A DNA stretch of 64,000 nt from contig JALBUN010000045.1 in the NCBI GenBank assembly GCA_025174535.1, forward strand, positions 1,364,001 to 1,428,000. The letters are read 5' to 3'. Under the pieces are notes generated by a model. It saw nothing but the letters and a program-made list of their open reading frames with translations. It was not told the DNA's origin and did no database searches. Of the stretch, positions 28,289 through 39,237 are shown piece after piece. Position 1 is the stretch's first letter, and every line of letters starts with the position of its first letter. Origin of the DNA: Cantharellus purpuraceus. Lineage: Eukaryota > Basidiomycota > Agaricomycetes > Cantharellales > Hydnaceae. A program made the position numbers and the translations under genes.

Positions 28289-29427
28289 TGCTGACTGGCC
28301 TGAAAATCCTGCTTCTCCTCTTGCTTTGGAATTACTGCCTTCTGCGCTTCTTCCTTGGCCTTCAGTGCAGCTGCTACTGACTCTGATATCATGCCTGCAA
28401 TTGCTGTTTGTGTGAGATCAGCTCGGATACGTTCCTTGCATGGTTCAGGGCATGCTGGGGATATATGGCCACGCTTTCCACAGTTATAGCACGTCCGAGT
28501 CTCAATGTGATGACGGTTGGAGTCAATATCCATAGGTGCAGCACCATTAGAGGTTGCCAAGGTAGTTGGTACAGAGATGACCGGAGTGCTGTGAGGGCGG
28601 GATGGGGTAGAGCGGGCAGGAGTGAGGGAAGTCTGAGCACGTCTCACTTCTAGAAGACGACGGTGGTTGTGGTCAATTTGACAGGCCGCTTCCTTCCATG
28701 CCTTGAGATCAGACGGGAGGGATGGCTGTGCATGGATCTTGTCAAAAATCATTGCAGGGAGCCCTCGGGCATAGGCATCTTCCAGTGCTGCATCATTAAA
28801 CCCAGTCCTTCCTGCTAGTATCTCAAACTGTGCCGTGTATTCATCCGCTGACATGCCAGGTGTCATCCTAAGATCGTGTAACTTTGTTTGTGCTGTTCGA
28901 GAGCAGTCAGGGTCCCCAAAAGCATTCTCCACCTGCTTAATGAATTCCTCCAAGGTGGAGAGCGGTGAGGTCCTGTCAATGACTGCCTGTGTCTCATTGT
29001 GCGCCCATACTTCAGCAGAACCTCCTGTCATAAAAGAGAGGGCATAGAGGATCTTGGTCCGCTCATCTGGGAAAGATGTAGGCTGGACTGCAATGGCAAG
29101 CCTGATAGAGCGAATGAAACCTTCCATCTCTGCATGATCTCCATTGAATTTGGCTGGTTCAGCTGCCCTTATTGGGCGAACGGATGACGATGTAGGAGAA
29201 GGTGTGGGAAATGAGGTGGTCTGAGAGACGGTCTGTGCTGCAGCGATGGTGGCAGCAGTGGCAGCATCTGCTAGGTTGTTCTGGACATTGGCAAACTGGC
29301 TTTGGAGGTGCTGGTTCTGGAGTTGCAGCTGCTGGAGCTGCTGCGCCTGGGTGTTGAACAACGCTCGCAGAAAGCCACCACTTTCACCTAGAGTGTCCCA
29401 ATAGGCTTCAGGGAGCTGATCGGTCAT
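28285..29427 (-). CDS. G1 copy A gag (380 aa)
   Basis: Nucleocapsid/capsid precursor of the retrotransposon. The start is MTDQLPEAYWD at 29427, then a Q-rich coiled coil (residues 25-55), the retrotransposon gag domain (about 90-230), and one CCHC knuckle (CYNCGKRGHISPAC, about residue 320). The stop overlaps the pol frame, so pol is probably made by frameshifting or reinitiation. The gag frame is intact even though pol of the same copy is dead. Confidence 0.9.
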   Translation of the reverse strand: MTDQLPEAYWDTLGESGGFLRALFNTQAQQLQQLQLQNQHLQSQFANVQNNLADAATAATIAAAQTVSQTTSFPTPSPTSSSVRPIRAAEPAKFNGDHAEMEGFIRSIRLAIAVQPTSFPDERTKILYALSFMTGGSAEVWAHNETQAVIDRTSPLSTLEEFIKQVENAFGDPDCSRTAQTKLHDLRMTPGMSADEYTAQFEILAGRTGFNDAALEDAYARGLPAMIFDKIHAQPSLPSDLKAWKEAACQIDHNHRRLLEVRRAQTSLTPARSTPSRPHSTPVISVPTTLATSNGAAPMDIDSNRHHIETRTCYNCGKRGHISPACPEPCKERIRADLTQTAIAGMISESVAAALKAKEEAQKAVIPKQEEKQDFQASQQ

Positions 29428-29495
29428 GGTATCGGTGAAGTAGTTAATAGGGAAAGTGTTATGAGGTGTGGGGTTGTCTTATGAGCTTGATCTTC

Positions 29496-29857
29496 TGTGA
29501 GGGCAACGCTGATGACGAGGCCACAACGACAAGATACTCAATAAGTGAGAGCCGATAAGAAATAATGCCAGCTGGTACAGCGGATATCCTCAGTCTATAC
29601 AGCTGTTTCTGATAAATACATGGGACTTACCTGGTACAGCGGATATCCTCAGAGATCAAGCTGAGGGGATCACACTGCACCAAGGCGAGTCTTTATACTA
29701 AATGATGGAGACGGATAGGAGAACCAAGATAGGGGAGGAAAGATAGGGGAAGTGATAGGGGCAATGAAATAGGGGAGACGCACCCTGACAGGCTGCGCTG
29801 ATAGGGGTGTCAAGAGAAAATACTAAAAATAGAATATGACTTATTTGAACCCTGACA
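29496..29857 (-). repeat. LTR-G1 number 2, shared by copies A and B
   Basis: 362 bp, serving as 5' LTR of copy A and 3' LTR of copy B. A single LTR between two internal regions is the signature of a tandem element produced by recombination. Confidence 0.93.
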
Positions 29858-29893
29858 TCACCTCCCTCTTAATGCATGTCGTCTCGATATGCA

Positions 29894-30347
29894 CTATCGT
29901 CCCATCCATCTCAAGAGAGACACACCCTGAAGCACTCTGCAAGGTCCCTTCTCACTCTCTGCCAAAGTAGAGCCCATGACGAGTGTTGATGGTGACTCTT
30001 CTCTGCCTTGGGGTAAAGTGGGATGGTGAACTCTCCAGGGGATATGGGATTGTTCGTGCTGAAAACTGCCCCAAGTATCATCTCCCTCCCTCATAGGTGA
30101 CTTTACCAGCGAGCCCTTGGAAGGCATATGGTATGTCATAGTTGCCGATGAATAGAGGGTCCCCGATGTAGTATGTCTGGCGTCTGGATGGATTACGATG
30201 CCAGAAGGGGAAATGAACTTGTGGAGGTGGAGATGGGAGGTTATAATCCTCTACAGCACGTGCAGTATCCCTTGAGTCAACTGACCAAGTGATTGAGGGG
30301 TAGGAACGGAGTGAGCGTAGAGGGGTGGATTCAGACTGGTAAGGCAT
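29894..30347 (-). pseudogene. G1 copy B ORF3 homologue, frameshifted
   Basis: Same 145-residue accessory protein as at 23858. One C is missing near 30083-30089 (CTCCCTCCC versus CTCCCCTCCC in copy A), so the frame breaks after about 88 residues (30347-30078) and the rest lies in another frame (30139-29894). Confidence 0.85.
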
Positions 30348-30453
30348 GGTGGGTTGGGTAGTGAACGATGATGGTTTTACTGAGGAAGGGGAAGTGGATT
30401 CACTGGCTTATATACAGTTAGTGGAATTTCGGCATGGATGAATTTGGTGAGCG

Positions 30454-33400
30454 CTAAGCTTCATTGTGCCTATTCTGCGGCTCTGAAATGTGTCCAGTAC
30501 CACGTGTTGGGTTCCTGCCAGCTGTCCAATCAAAGAGGACCTGTTTGGGAGGTTCTGTGAAGTTCTCAAAGCGTCTGAAGGGAAGAGCCGCATAGGTGGC
30601 TGCCGAAATACGCCTTGGGGCTTCAGGATTTTCCTGATGGAAGTCTGCAATGCGCCTTCTAGCCCCACTGGCATCCTTAGCTGGGATCCAGAGGTCGTCA
30701 GCAGCTCCATAGCCCTTCCAACGCACCAGGTATTCCAGTCTTCCTCGGAAAACTCTGCTGTCAAGGATCTTCTCAACTTCGTATTCCTGTACTCCATCTC
30801 GAATGACTGGAGGTGGTGGAGGAGATGACTGGCGTTCAGGGATGGGATCCTTTTCATAAGGACGGAGTAAGACAACAGAGAACACTGGATGAGTGCGGCC
30901 AAAGATTGGGGGAAGTCGTAGGCCATAGGCATTTCGTGAGACCACCTTATTAATCACATACGGTCCTAACCATTTGTGATCAAGTTTCTTGGTTGGACGG
31001 GTGGTGGTGATATTTTGTGCATTGAGCCAGACCTTGTCACCAAGTTTGTATACTGGGGCTGCTTGCCGATGGGCATCATAGAATCGTGCCATATCATCTG
31101 CTGCCTTTTCCAGGGCAGAGCGAGCCTCAGTGGTGGCTGTCTCCATACGCTCAGTGAATTCTTCCAGTGCTTCAAGTCGTGTCTCTCGGATTGGCTCTAG
31201 CCCAAGCCTTGGGTGTTGGCCTGTATCAAGCATGAAGGGGGTTGATTGCGTGGAGGAGTGGATGCGGTTGTTGTATGTGAATTCTGCAAGAGGAACCCAC
31301 TCAATCCAGTCATCCTGGCGCTGATTGACGAAAAGCCTCAAGTATTGTTCAATTTCTTGATTTACCCTTTCCGTCTGACCATCGGTTTGTGGATGATATG
31401 CTGTGGATGCTGCAACCTTGATCCCCAAAAGCTTATTGAGCTCGCGCATAAATTGAGAGACAAACTGGGTGCCACGGTCACTGATGATCTCCTCAGGAAG
31501 GCCATGGTGTTTCCACACATGGTCTCGTAAAAGTCGTGCAACTCCTATGGAGTTGATGTCAGAGGTGGTAGGGATAACATGTGCTCGTTTGGAAAGACGG
31601 TCCACAACGACAAGGAGTGCATCATAGCCATGGCTGATGGGTAGTTCTACAATAAGGTCAACAGATATCACTTGCCACCTCCGATCTGGGACACGATTAG
31701 GCAGGAGTTTACCCATAGGAGGAGCAGGGAAAGTTTTTGTCCGATTGCAGAGGTCACATCCCTTGACATATTTGGCAATGTATCGTCCAAATCCAGGCCA
31801 CCAGTAGCTGCGGGATACAAGTTCTGTTGTTCTCCAGCGACCAGGGTGACCTGTAATGTGAGTATCGTGGTGTGCCCTTACAATGTCATGGCGCAATTTT
31901 GGGTCAAGAGGGACATATACCTTGCCACGATAGAGGACAAGTCCATTCTCCTCGGTCCATTCCTGTCCTCGTAAATTCCGAGAGGGACCAAGTTCCTTAA
32001 GAGCCTTTACAACCTTTTCATCTCTGTTGGTGCAGTTCCGCACACGTTCCAGGAATATGTCTCCTTCTCCTGTGATCATTTGAGCTTCTGGCCCTGGATA
32101 GGTGAATGTCGCATCGATGTGGAACAGCTCAGGGCCAAGAAGAACCTGGTTCTGGTTATCTTCCTCCCCTGCTTATGATCTACACGTCGTGAGAGGGCAT
32201 CAGGTTTGGCTGAATGTCGTCCAGGACGGTGGATCAGTTCAAAGTCAAAACGAGATAGGTATAGTGACCAGCGAGCTTGTCGACGATTGAGATTCTGAGC
32301 TGTACGGAAATATGTGAGGTTTTGATGATCGTTAAGGATTTCAATCTTGTATTTGGTCCCTTCCAAGATGTGGCGCCATTCTTCTAGTCCACGGATGACT
32401 GAGAGCAATTCCTTATCATGGATGGCATAGTTGCGCTCTGCATCTGAAAGGCTCTTGGATACAAAACCTACCGGCCTCCATTTCTCATCGTCACAGAGTT
32501 GAGATAGAACAGCACCTGTTGCATATGCTGAAGCATCTGTCTCTAGTCGAAAATGCTTGGTTTGATCTGGGAGGACAAGGATTGGAGTTGACGTGACAAG
32601 CTGCTTGAGTTTATCAAAGGCTTCTTGTTCTGGGCCATCAGGTATCCAAGACCACTGTGTATCTGCCTTTGTTAACCGATTCAGAGGCTTTGCGATATGT
32701 GAGAAGTCCTCAATGAAGCGACGATAGAAATTGATGAAACCCAGGAAGGATTTGACTTCTGTCACATTGCGTGGTGTGGGCCAGTCCCTGACTCCCGCCA
32801 CCTTAACTGGGTCCATAGCTACCTGTCCCTGTGAGAGAATCAATCCAAGATAATCTACCTTCTGTTGAGAGAAAAGGCATTTCTCTGGTTTGAGGTACAG
32901 GTGGTTGGCCCGAAGAATTTCAAGGACAGATTGCACAATCGTGTGGTGTTGTTCTAGGGATTCAGTGAAAATGAGGATGTCGTCCATGAACACTACCATA
33001 GTGCCATCGTCAATGAGCTCCTTGAAAATGCCATTCATCATCGTCTGAAAGGTTGCTGGGCTGTTTGTGAGACCAAAGAACATGACCAGGGGTTCAAATA
33101 GACCACGATTGGTTCGAAAGGCTGCCTTCCACTCATCGCCCTCTTTAATACGCACATTGTTATATCCCCATCGGATGTCAAGCTTGGTAAAGTACTTGGC
33201 ATTGGCTGCGGCAATTTTATTCATGATGTCTGGTACCAGGGGTAGTGGGTAGGCGTTCTTGATTGTGATATCATTCAGCTTGCGGTAGTCTTGCACAAAA
33301 CGAAGATTACCGTCCTTCTTCTTCACAAAAAAGACAGGGGATGCCATGGGTGACTTGGAAGGACGTATACGATGATTCCGTAGGTTCTCCTCAAGGAATG

Positions 33401-34349
33401 CGTCCAACTCCTTCTGCTCATTTGGGGACATTGGATAGACCTTTGTGTTAAAGGGTTGCGCTCCTGGAGTGAGTTCAATAGCGTGGTCCCACAGTTTTCG
33501 AGGTGGAAGTTGGTCAAAGGACTCCTTTGCAAAAACATCCTTAAATCCCCAGTACGCCTTTGGGACAATCTCCTCAAAGGTTTTGACTGGAGTAGATTCT
33601 GCAGCCTTCTGTGCGAGCTGTTGAGAAACTGTTGAACCAGCATAGATATTCTCCAAGTCTTCTACAAAGATAACAAATGTTCGGTCTCCCTCGTATTGGG
33701 GTTTCCCGTGTGAGTTCTTGCCATTTGAAGGAGTTGTACCAAGTGAATGCTCTTTGTGTTCTGGTACTTCTCCACATGAATCAGGGCAGCGAGTCATCTG
33801 TACCTTTCCTGTACGCCAGTCTACCTCTGGGTTGTGCCTCACAAGCCAGGTGTGCCCAACAATTATGCCAAAGGTTCCCAGGCTTGTGACTGAAAATGTG
33901 GCACGTTCGGTATGGGTCCCATATGTGCAGATGAGATCGACTTCTTCCTTGATTGAACCTGCTTCATTTGGGGTCCCATCAATGTTATAAACAGGTATGG
34001 CACGTGGTAGAGGGCGTGTTCGAAGTTTCTCTGCTTTGACATATTCTGCATCAATGAACATTCCTGTAGCACCACTATCGAGGAGTGCATCCACGGCTAG
34101 AGGGTATCCAGTGTCTACCGAATGGATTTTCATGGGAATTCTTGTACATCGACGGATGTCTGCAGATCGAAGGTAGAGACGAGGAGGGTCATCATGTTTA
34201 GCTGGAAGTTGAGAAGGGGTTTCAGGCATGGCTGTTTTGGTTTCAGTCTGATGGACAAGGGAGTGTGCGTGTAACATATCGCTTGTGAGCCCTACAGTAC
34301 ATGATTCAAGAACTGAAAACCGGTTTGTCAGGCAGGGCATGCTCTTCAC
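30454..34349 (-). pseudogene. G1 copy B pol (protease-RT-RNase H-integrase-chromodomain), single frameshift
   Basis: Encodes the retrotransposon enzymes as a polyprotein. The protease DSG is in LLDSGATGMF (about 34080). RT includes FFGLTNSPATFQ and the catalytic VVFMDDILIF (FMDD in place of the common YxDD, about 32985). RNase H carries LETDASAYATGAVLS. The integrase has the HHCC zinc finger (31860-31740) and DDE core (SVDLIVELP, ISDRGTQF). A C-terminal chromodomain (about 30790-30640, LVRWKGYGAADDLW) targets chromoviruses to heterochromatin. The frame is broken once, near 32165, where copy A has one more base; upstream 34349-32076 and downstream 32079-30454 are each open. The frame begins overlapping the gag stop in the -1 register. 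Confidence 0.93.
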
Positions 34350-35488
34350 TGCTGACTGGCCTGAAAATCCTGCTTCTCCTCTTGCTTTGGAATTACTGCC
34401 TTCTGCGCTTCTTCCTTGGCCTTCAGTGCAGCTGCTACTGACTCTGATATCATGCCTGCAATTGCTGTTTGTGTGAGATCAGCTCGGATACGTTCCTTGC
34501 GTGGTTCAGGGCATGCTGGGGATATATGGCCACGCTTTCCACAGTTGTAGCATGTCCGAGTCTCAATGCGATGGCGGTTGGAGTCAATATCCATAGGTGC
34601 AGCACCATTAGAGGTTGCCAAGGTAGTTGGTACAGAGATGACCGGAGTGCTGTGAGGGCGGGATGGGGTAGAGCGGGCAGGAGTGAGGGAAGTCTGAGCA
34701 CGTCTCACTTCTAGAAGACGACGGTGGTTGCGGTCAATTTGACAGGCCGCTTCCTTCCATGCCTTGAGATCGGACGGGAGGGATGGCTGTGCATGGATCT
34801 TGTCAAGAATCATTGCAGGGAGCCCTCGGGCATAGGCATCTTCCAGTGCTGCATCATTAAACCCAGTCCTTCCTGCTAGTATCTCAAACTGTGCCGTGTA
34901 TTCATCCGCTGACATGCCAGGTGTCATCCTAAGATCGTGTAGCTTTGTTCGTGCTGTTCGAGAGCGGTCAGGGTCCCCAAAAGCGTTCTCCACTTGCTTA
35001 ATGAATTCCTCCAAGGTGGAGAGTGGTGAGGTCCTGTCAATGACTGCCTGTGTCTCATTGTGCGCCCATACTTCAGCAGAACCTCCTGTCATAAAAGAGA
35101 GGGCATAGAGGATCTTGGTCCGCTCATCTGGGAAAGATGTAGGCTGGACTGCAATGGCAAGCCTGATAGAGCGAATGAAACCTTCCGTCTCTGCACGATC
35201 TCCATTGAATTTGGCTGGTTCGGCTGCCCTTATTGGGTGAACGGATGACGATGTAGGAGAAGGTGTGGGAAATGAGGTGGTCTGAGAGATGGTCTGTGCT
35301 GCAGCAATGGCGGCAGCAGTGGCAGCATCTGCTAGGTTGTTCTGGACATTGGCGAACTGGCTTTGGAGGTGCTGGTTCTGGAGTTGCAGCTGCTGGAGCT
35401 GCTGCGCCTGGGTGTTGAACAACGCTCGCAGAAAGCCACCACTTTCACCTAGAGTGTCCCAATAGGCTTCAGGGAGCTGATCGGTCAT
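34346..35488 (-). CDS. G1 copy B gag (380 aa)
   Basis: Full-length gag, start MTDQLPEAYWD at 35488 just inside the 5' LTR/leader. It has a Q-rich N-terminal coiled segment, a gag capsid domain with FMTGGSAEVWAHNE and a CCHC zinc knuckle CYNCGKRGHISPAC near residue 320. The stop TGA (34348-34346) overlaps a GTG of the pol frame by one base shift, a common gag-pol arrangement needing translational recoding. Confidence 0.92.
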   Translation of the reverse strand: MTDQLPEAYWDTLGESGGFLRALFNTQAQQLQQLQLQNQHLQSQFANVQNNLADAATAAAIAAAQTISQTTSFPTPSPTSSSVHPIRAAEPAKFNGDRAETEGFIRSIRLAIAVQPTSFPDERTKILYALSFMTGGSAEVWAHNETQAVIDRTSPLSTLEEFIKQVENAFGDPDRSRTARTKLHDLRMTPGMSADEYTAQFEILAGRTGFNDAALEDAYARGLPAMILDKIHAQPSLPSDLKAWKEAACQIDRNHRRLLEVRRAQTSLTPARSTPSRPHSTPVISVPTTLATSNGAAPMDIDSNRHRIETRTCYNCGKRGHISPACPEPRKERIRADLTQTAIAGMISESVAAALKAKEEAQKAVIPKQEEKQDFQASQQ

Positions 35489-35556
35489 GGTATCGGTGAA
35501 GTAGTTAATAGGGAAAGTGTTATGAGGTGTGGGGTCGTCTTATGAGCTTGATCTTC

Positions 35557-35918
35557 TGTGAGGGCAACGCTGATGACGAGGCCACAACGACAAGATACTC
35601 AATAAGTGAGAGCCGATAAGAAATAATGCCAGCTGGTACAGCGGATATCCTCAGTCTATACAGCTGTTTCTGATAAATACATGGGACTTACCTGGTACAG
35701 CGGATATCCTCAGAGATCAAGCTGAGGGGATCACACTGCACCAAGGCGAGTCTTTATACTAAATGATGGAGACGGATAGGAGAACCAAGATAGGGGAGGA
35801 AAGATAGGGGAAGTGATAGGGGCAATGAAATAGGGGAGACGCACCCTGACAGGCTGCGCTGATAGGGGTGTCAAGAGAAAATACTAAAAATAGAATATGA
35901 CTTATTTGAACCCTGACA
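35557..35918 (-). repeat. LTR-G1 number 3 (5' LTR of copy B)
   Basis: 362 bp. On the minus strand a TATA box (TATAAAG, 35751-35760) follows an array of CCCCTAT units (35774-35870). Right flank GAAATAGTCTAGC is LTR-V sequence, so the G1 array was inserted in an LTR-V. Confidence 0.92.
35751..35870 (-). promoter_or_regulatory. U3 motif array (CCCCTATC/GATA) and TATA box of LTR-G1
   Basis: The plus strand shows five ATAGGGG units in about 90 bp, several as AGATAGGGG or TGATAGGGG, next to a TATAAAG. CCCCT is the stress element core in yeasts and HGATAR is the fungal GATA-factor site. A role as enhancer is inference. Confidence 0.5.
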
Positions 35919-36085
35919 GAAATAGTCTAGCAACTGCTTCACATGAGTTCAAGTTTCTAATGCTCTGCAAAGGCAGTACACACTAGTTACTTAAACAAGA
36001 GCACTAATGGCAGGACTATTGACAGACAATCTCACCCTGTAGATTTGTAGTCACGTGAGGCAGATACTACACTCATGCCCAAAGC
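35919..36085 (-). repeat. LTR-V fragment, inverted
   Basis: Matches 39593-39760 of another LTR-V copy (AGTCTAGCAACTGCTTCACA). Truncated at 36085, where unrelated sequence begins. Confidence 0.75.
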
Positions 36086-36727
36086 CTGCTTGGAGTGGGC
36101 TTGTAGTGTGTTAATTACTAATCAGTTACTCTGTATTAACCTCTTCTCTGAGTTTGATTAATATTAGAGCCTGCTGTGCTTGTAATATAATAGCTTCTGG
36201 CTTCTCCAAGAGTCAATCAAAGCTAATATACCTTAAGAGTAGCTGATATAAGCATGCTGCTTATGTGATGATTACTCAATGCTTGAGTAGACACTGCTGT
36301 GTGTGTGTGGTAAAAAGATATTCTTTATTGCACTGCTGTTGCAGCCCTTTTTATATACATGGGCTATCTAGCTTATATAACTAATTAGAGAATATTCCTG
36401 AGGCTTAGGGAAGCCCCTAGAAGGAAAGAGAAGGCTGGAGAACCTTGTGGAAGGTCCAGGAAGGTGTCAGAACCTTCTGTGGCCACTTTTGGCTGAAGTG
36501 CATCAACTCTGCTGCTTATGTAATATGCACATCATTCACTTGCACACAAGTGCTTTTTGAGGTCACATGACATATTATATCGGCAACTGACCCATTGTGT
36601 ATACTTGTGGGCTCAAATACACAAAAATGCAAAATATAAGTACATTCATTAGAACATTTGAAATACCTTTGAACTACTAAATAATAGTCCTTATTTGAAG
36701 TAGTTTAGAACTTCATATACCCCAACA
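36086..36727. repeat. Unclassified AT-rich LTR-like segment
   Basis: About 640 bp with no ORF and no second copy in the window. It ends ATACCCCAACA against forward LTR-V sequence, and a TGTTAATTAC near 36111 could be the other end, but no TSD is seen. It may be a solo LTR of another family. Confidence 0.3.
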
Positions 36728-37259
36728 CCTTCCTGTGTATTGTCTGCATTGATGTTATGCACTAGGTCCGATTGGGGTCAGAGATTGGGTTGGAAGTCGG
36801 GTCGGAGGTTTGGTTGGAGTTGGAGTTGGGGTACATCGTGGGGGTTGGAATGGACTTGGCTTCAGCTTATGTGCTGCGCCCTCACTAATACTGGTGTCCG
36901 AGATTTCAGAGATGGAGTATGACTTTAGATAGTTAGGATCGGACTTAGGAACTAGGCATGATTTGAACTGGGGAATGAAGTCCCCAGTCAGGCAACTTAA
37001 ATACATATTTGAAATCTAATAATAATTACTCTGGTGATGGGTCTCTGAGGCCGACGGCCTTACATGAGTATGTCCAAGTCCAACAGGGATGGATGTCCAG
37101 GTTCCTATGGTGATGCTGATGCATCAATCAGAACCAGAGACAGATGGGCGAGATTCGGTGGTGACAATCAGACAGAAAATGGAGATGTGACAGTTCTCAA
37201 ATGGAGTATAGATTTTATATGGGTGGGGATCTGAGTGGATCGGATGGGGATCTGGGCGT

Positions 37260-38675
37260 TGACGAGCTAGGACGCATTGAGGACGTATATCGAACCACTC
37301 TGACAGTCCAACTCCACCAGCGTCTTTTCATATCAACTTTTAAATAGCGCCGCAACTCCCTCTCCACCTCAGTCTCTAATTCTAGCCATTGATTGTGACT
37401 TGTGTTTCATCGCCATTGATCATTATCAGCCTTCTATTCACACCGATCTTTTCATCATCATTCATATGGCTTCCAATCCTATTCCTCTCTCCAACATCTC
37501 TTCTAATAATATGTCACACTGGTCTCTGGACACAGAGGACTATCAAAAATACGCCAAGCTCCATGGGCATGTTAAGTCACCTCCACGTGTCAAAATACTT
37601 CCCAAACTCTTTCAACGTCCAAGATCCCCACTATGTCTCTCCTATGCCATTGGCAATCCTATATTCTTTCACAATTCCATTGAACCATATACATTCCTCA
37701 GCATTTCACCTCTATATCGTAACACAGATAGAAGAGTCGAATGTGAGGTAGAATTTCAGTCGCCATCGCCGACCTATCCTCCCACTTCAATCCAACTCAG
37801 GTTACATCGTGTCAGGCAAAGGGACCAAATACCCTTGGAACGGGATACCATATGGAGACGTATCACTAAGACAATAAGGAGTATTTGTTGTGGATGCTGA
37901 CTGAAGTCCTCATGTGACTCAGGGTCAATTTACCTTCGGAGCCATAGGGAAGATGGTATTGGTGGACAATTCTATTTTTATATGACTCACCCCTGTTTCA
38001 TCTTTTAATTCATTCATACATGACTTACTCATCCTTGTTCTATTTTTGGTTCTTTTATTACTCATCACCCCCTATTCTTACAAAGATTACCCCTATCTGT
38101 TGTTTCATTTCTCCATGATTTCCCCATTAGTAGTTCAACTTCACATGCTTCATCAGCTGGCTTGATCAGCATTTCTTGCATCATATCGCATCATTTGCTC
38201 CTCATATTGTGTCGTTGTGCCCTGGGGATTTGTATATAAAAGGGCGCTAGTTTTCGCCTTTGGAGGGAATCAACAAGTTTTCAGCCAATGCTCTAAAGTC
38301 AAAGTCCATGCTCTAAGTCTATGCTCTACGCTCTATATCACAATCCATCATCTCTACACTGAGGCAAAGCACCTTGGTTCAACGATCAGATTTCCCTCTG
38401 CCACCAAGAGGTTGCTTCTCCTGAAACCAGCTTTCACGTACCTCCCAACCAGGCTCTGCATTGTCATCCAGTCACAGAGCACGATCAGCCATCGGGACCG
38501 ACCTTTTGCTCCCATCCTCATCCAACCACAGAGCACTATTCCACTTTCCTATTACTCAGTGCCGCCCCTACCCCTGATTGATCTTTGGAGTGCTGAACAA
38601 CTGTGTTACACACCGTCTGTTTGTTAGGACCGTTGCGTGCAGGCTTATAGGATCTATTCCATAAGTGAACCGACA
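37260..38675 (+). mobile_element. X element copy C (1416 bp, TG...CA), flanks exchanged with copy E
   Basis: Starts TGACGAGCTAGG and ends GAACCGACA; same borders and length as copy D. The left flank GCGT belongs to LTR-G2 and the right flank GTGA belongs to G2 gag, so the two sides come from different insertions. It contains a promoter-like TTTTAAATAG, the 144-codon ORF, and a strong TATATAAAAGG near 38230 in the distal third, as in an LTR with U3-R-U5 order. Confidence 0.85.
37466..37900 (+). CDS. X-encoded ORF, homologue of G1 ORF3 (144 aa), copy C
   Basis: Start MASNPIPLSN at 37466; the upstream in-frame extension to 37400 begins with a non-ATG codon. No membrane segment or known domain. 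Conserved features shared with G1 ORF3 are WSLDTEDYQK, PPPRV, SYAIGNPIFF followed by PYTF, and a basic Arg/Trp C-terminus ending ICCGC. Open in this copy despite many transitions relative to copy D. It is expressed, if at all, from the X promoter about 120 bp upstream. Confidence 0.65.
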   Translation: MASNPIPLSNISSNNMSHWSLDTEDYQKYAKLHGHVKSPPRVKILPKLFQRPRSPLCLSYAIGNPIFFHNSIEPYTFLSISPLYRNTDRRVECEVEFQSPSPTYPPTSIQLRLHRVRQRDQIPLERDTIWRRITKTIRSICCGC

Positions 38676-39237
38676 GTGACACTGGCGTTCCTGCTGGGTA
38701 AGTTTTCCATCTTTTCCCAGCTTGGTGGAGAGGTCCAGAGTGCTCTTGCAAGCTCCGGAGCTATTGCTGGTTCCAGAGTTGTTCTGACTGGAACCGGAAG
38801 CAGCAGCGTTACCTGTGTTTGACTTCTGGCCTGAGTTGGTGGTGGTCTTCTTATCAGACCCCTTGTTGGACTTTGGGGTCTTGTCCAATGATTTGTCCAA
38901 TTTGTTGTTAGCCAAATTTTCATGGGAGACCTTGGATTGACGTTCCCAATAACGGGTGTCGATGGATTGGGCAAGCCTGTGAAGGTTTACCAAAGTATCC
39001 AGCTTACCGACATGTGATATCTTGTCCTTGATGTGGGATGGGAGACCAACGTAAAATTGACGTTGGAGTGCGGCATTGCCTCATTGGACTTTCAGGGCTA
39101 GCTGCTGGAAGCTCACAATGTATTTTGCAATTTTGTGATTTTCCTTCATCCGAAGTTGATTGAGTTCATTCTCGGCATTGGCCTCAGGGTTGTAAGGACC
39201 AAAATTGGTCTGAAGTTCGGAGATGAAGTTGGAGTAG

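Larger units (their letters stand above)
23443..29857 (-). mobile_element. G1 copy A: chromoviral Ty3/gypsy retrotransposon, degenerate
   Basis: A complete 6.4-kb element on the minus strand: 5' LTR 29496-29857, gag, pol (PR-RT-RH-IN-chromodomain), accessory ORF3, polypurine tract, 3' LTR 23443-23804. Pol is broken by two stops of CpG to TpG type, one further stop and a 13-nt deletion. The 5' LTR is shared with copy B, so no separate TSD exists. Confidence 0.92.
29496..35918 (-). mobile_element. G1 copy B: near-intact chromoviral Ty3/gypsy retrotransposon
   Basis: A 6.4-kb element with 5' LTR 35557-35918, intact gag, pol interrupted by one frameshift, a frameshifted ORF3, a polypurine tract and the 3' LTR 29496-29857. 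The two LTRs look nearly identical, so insertion or conversion was recent. The outer right flank reads GAAAT; the matching left duplication is lost with the truncated copy. Confidence 0.93.

Noticed and set aside
37260..38675. X elements as SINEs, Helitrons or TIR transposons
   Set aside because: No poly-A or variable TSD, no CTRR end or hairpin, and no terminal inverted repeats; TG...CA with 4-bp TSD fits an LTR better.
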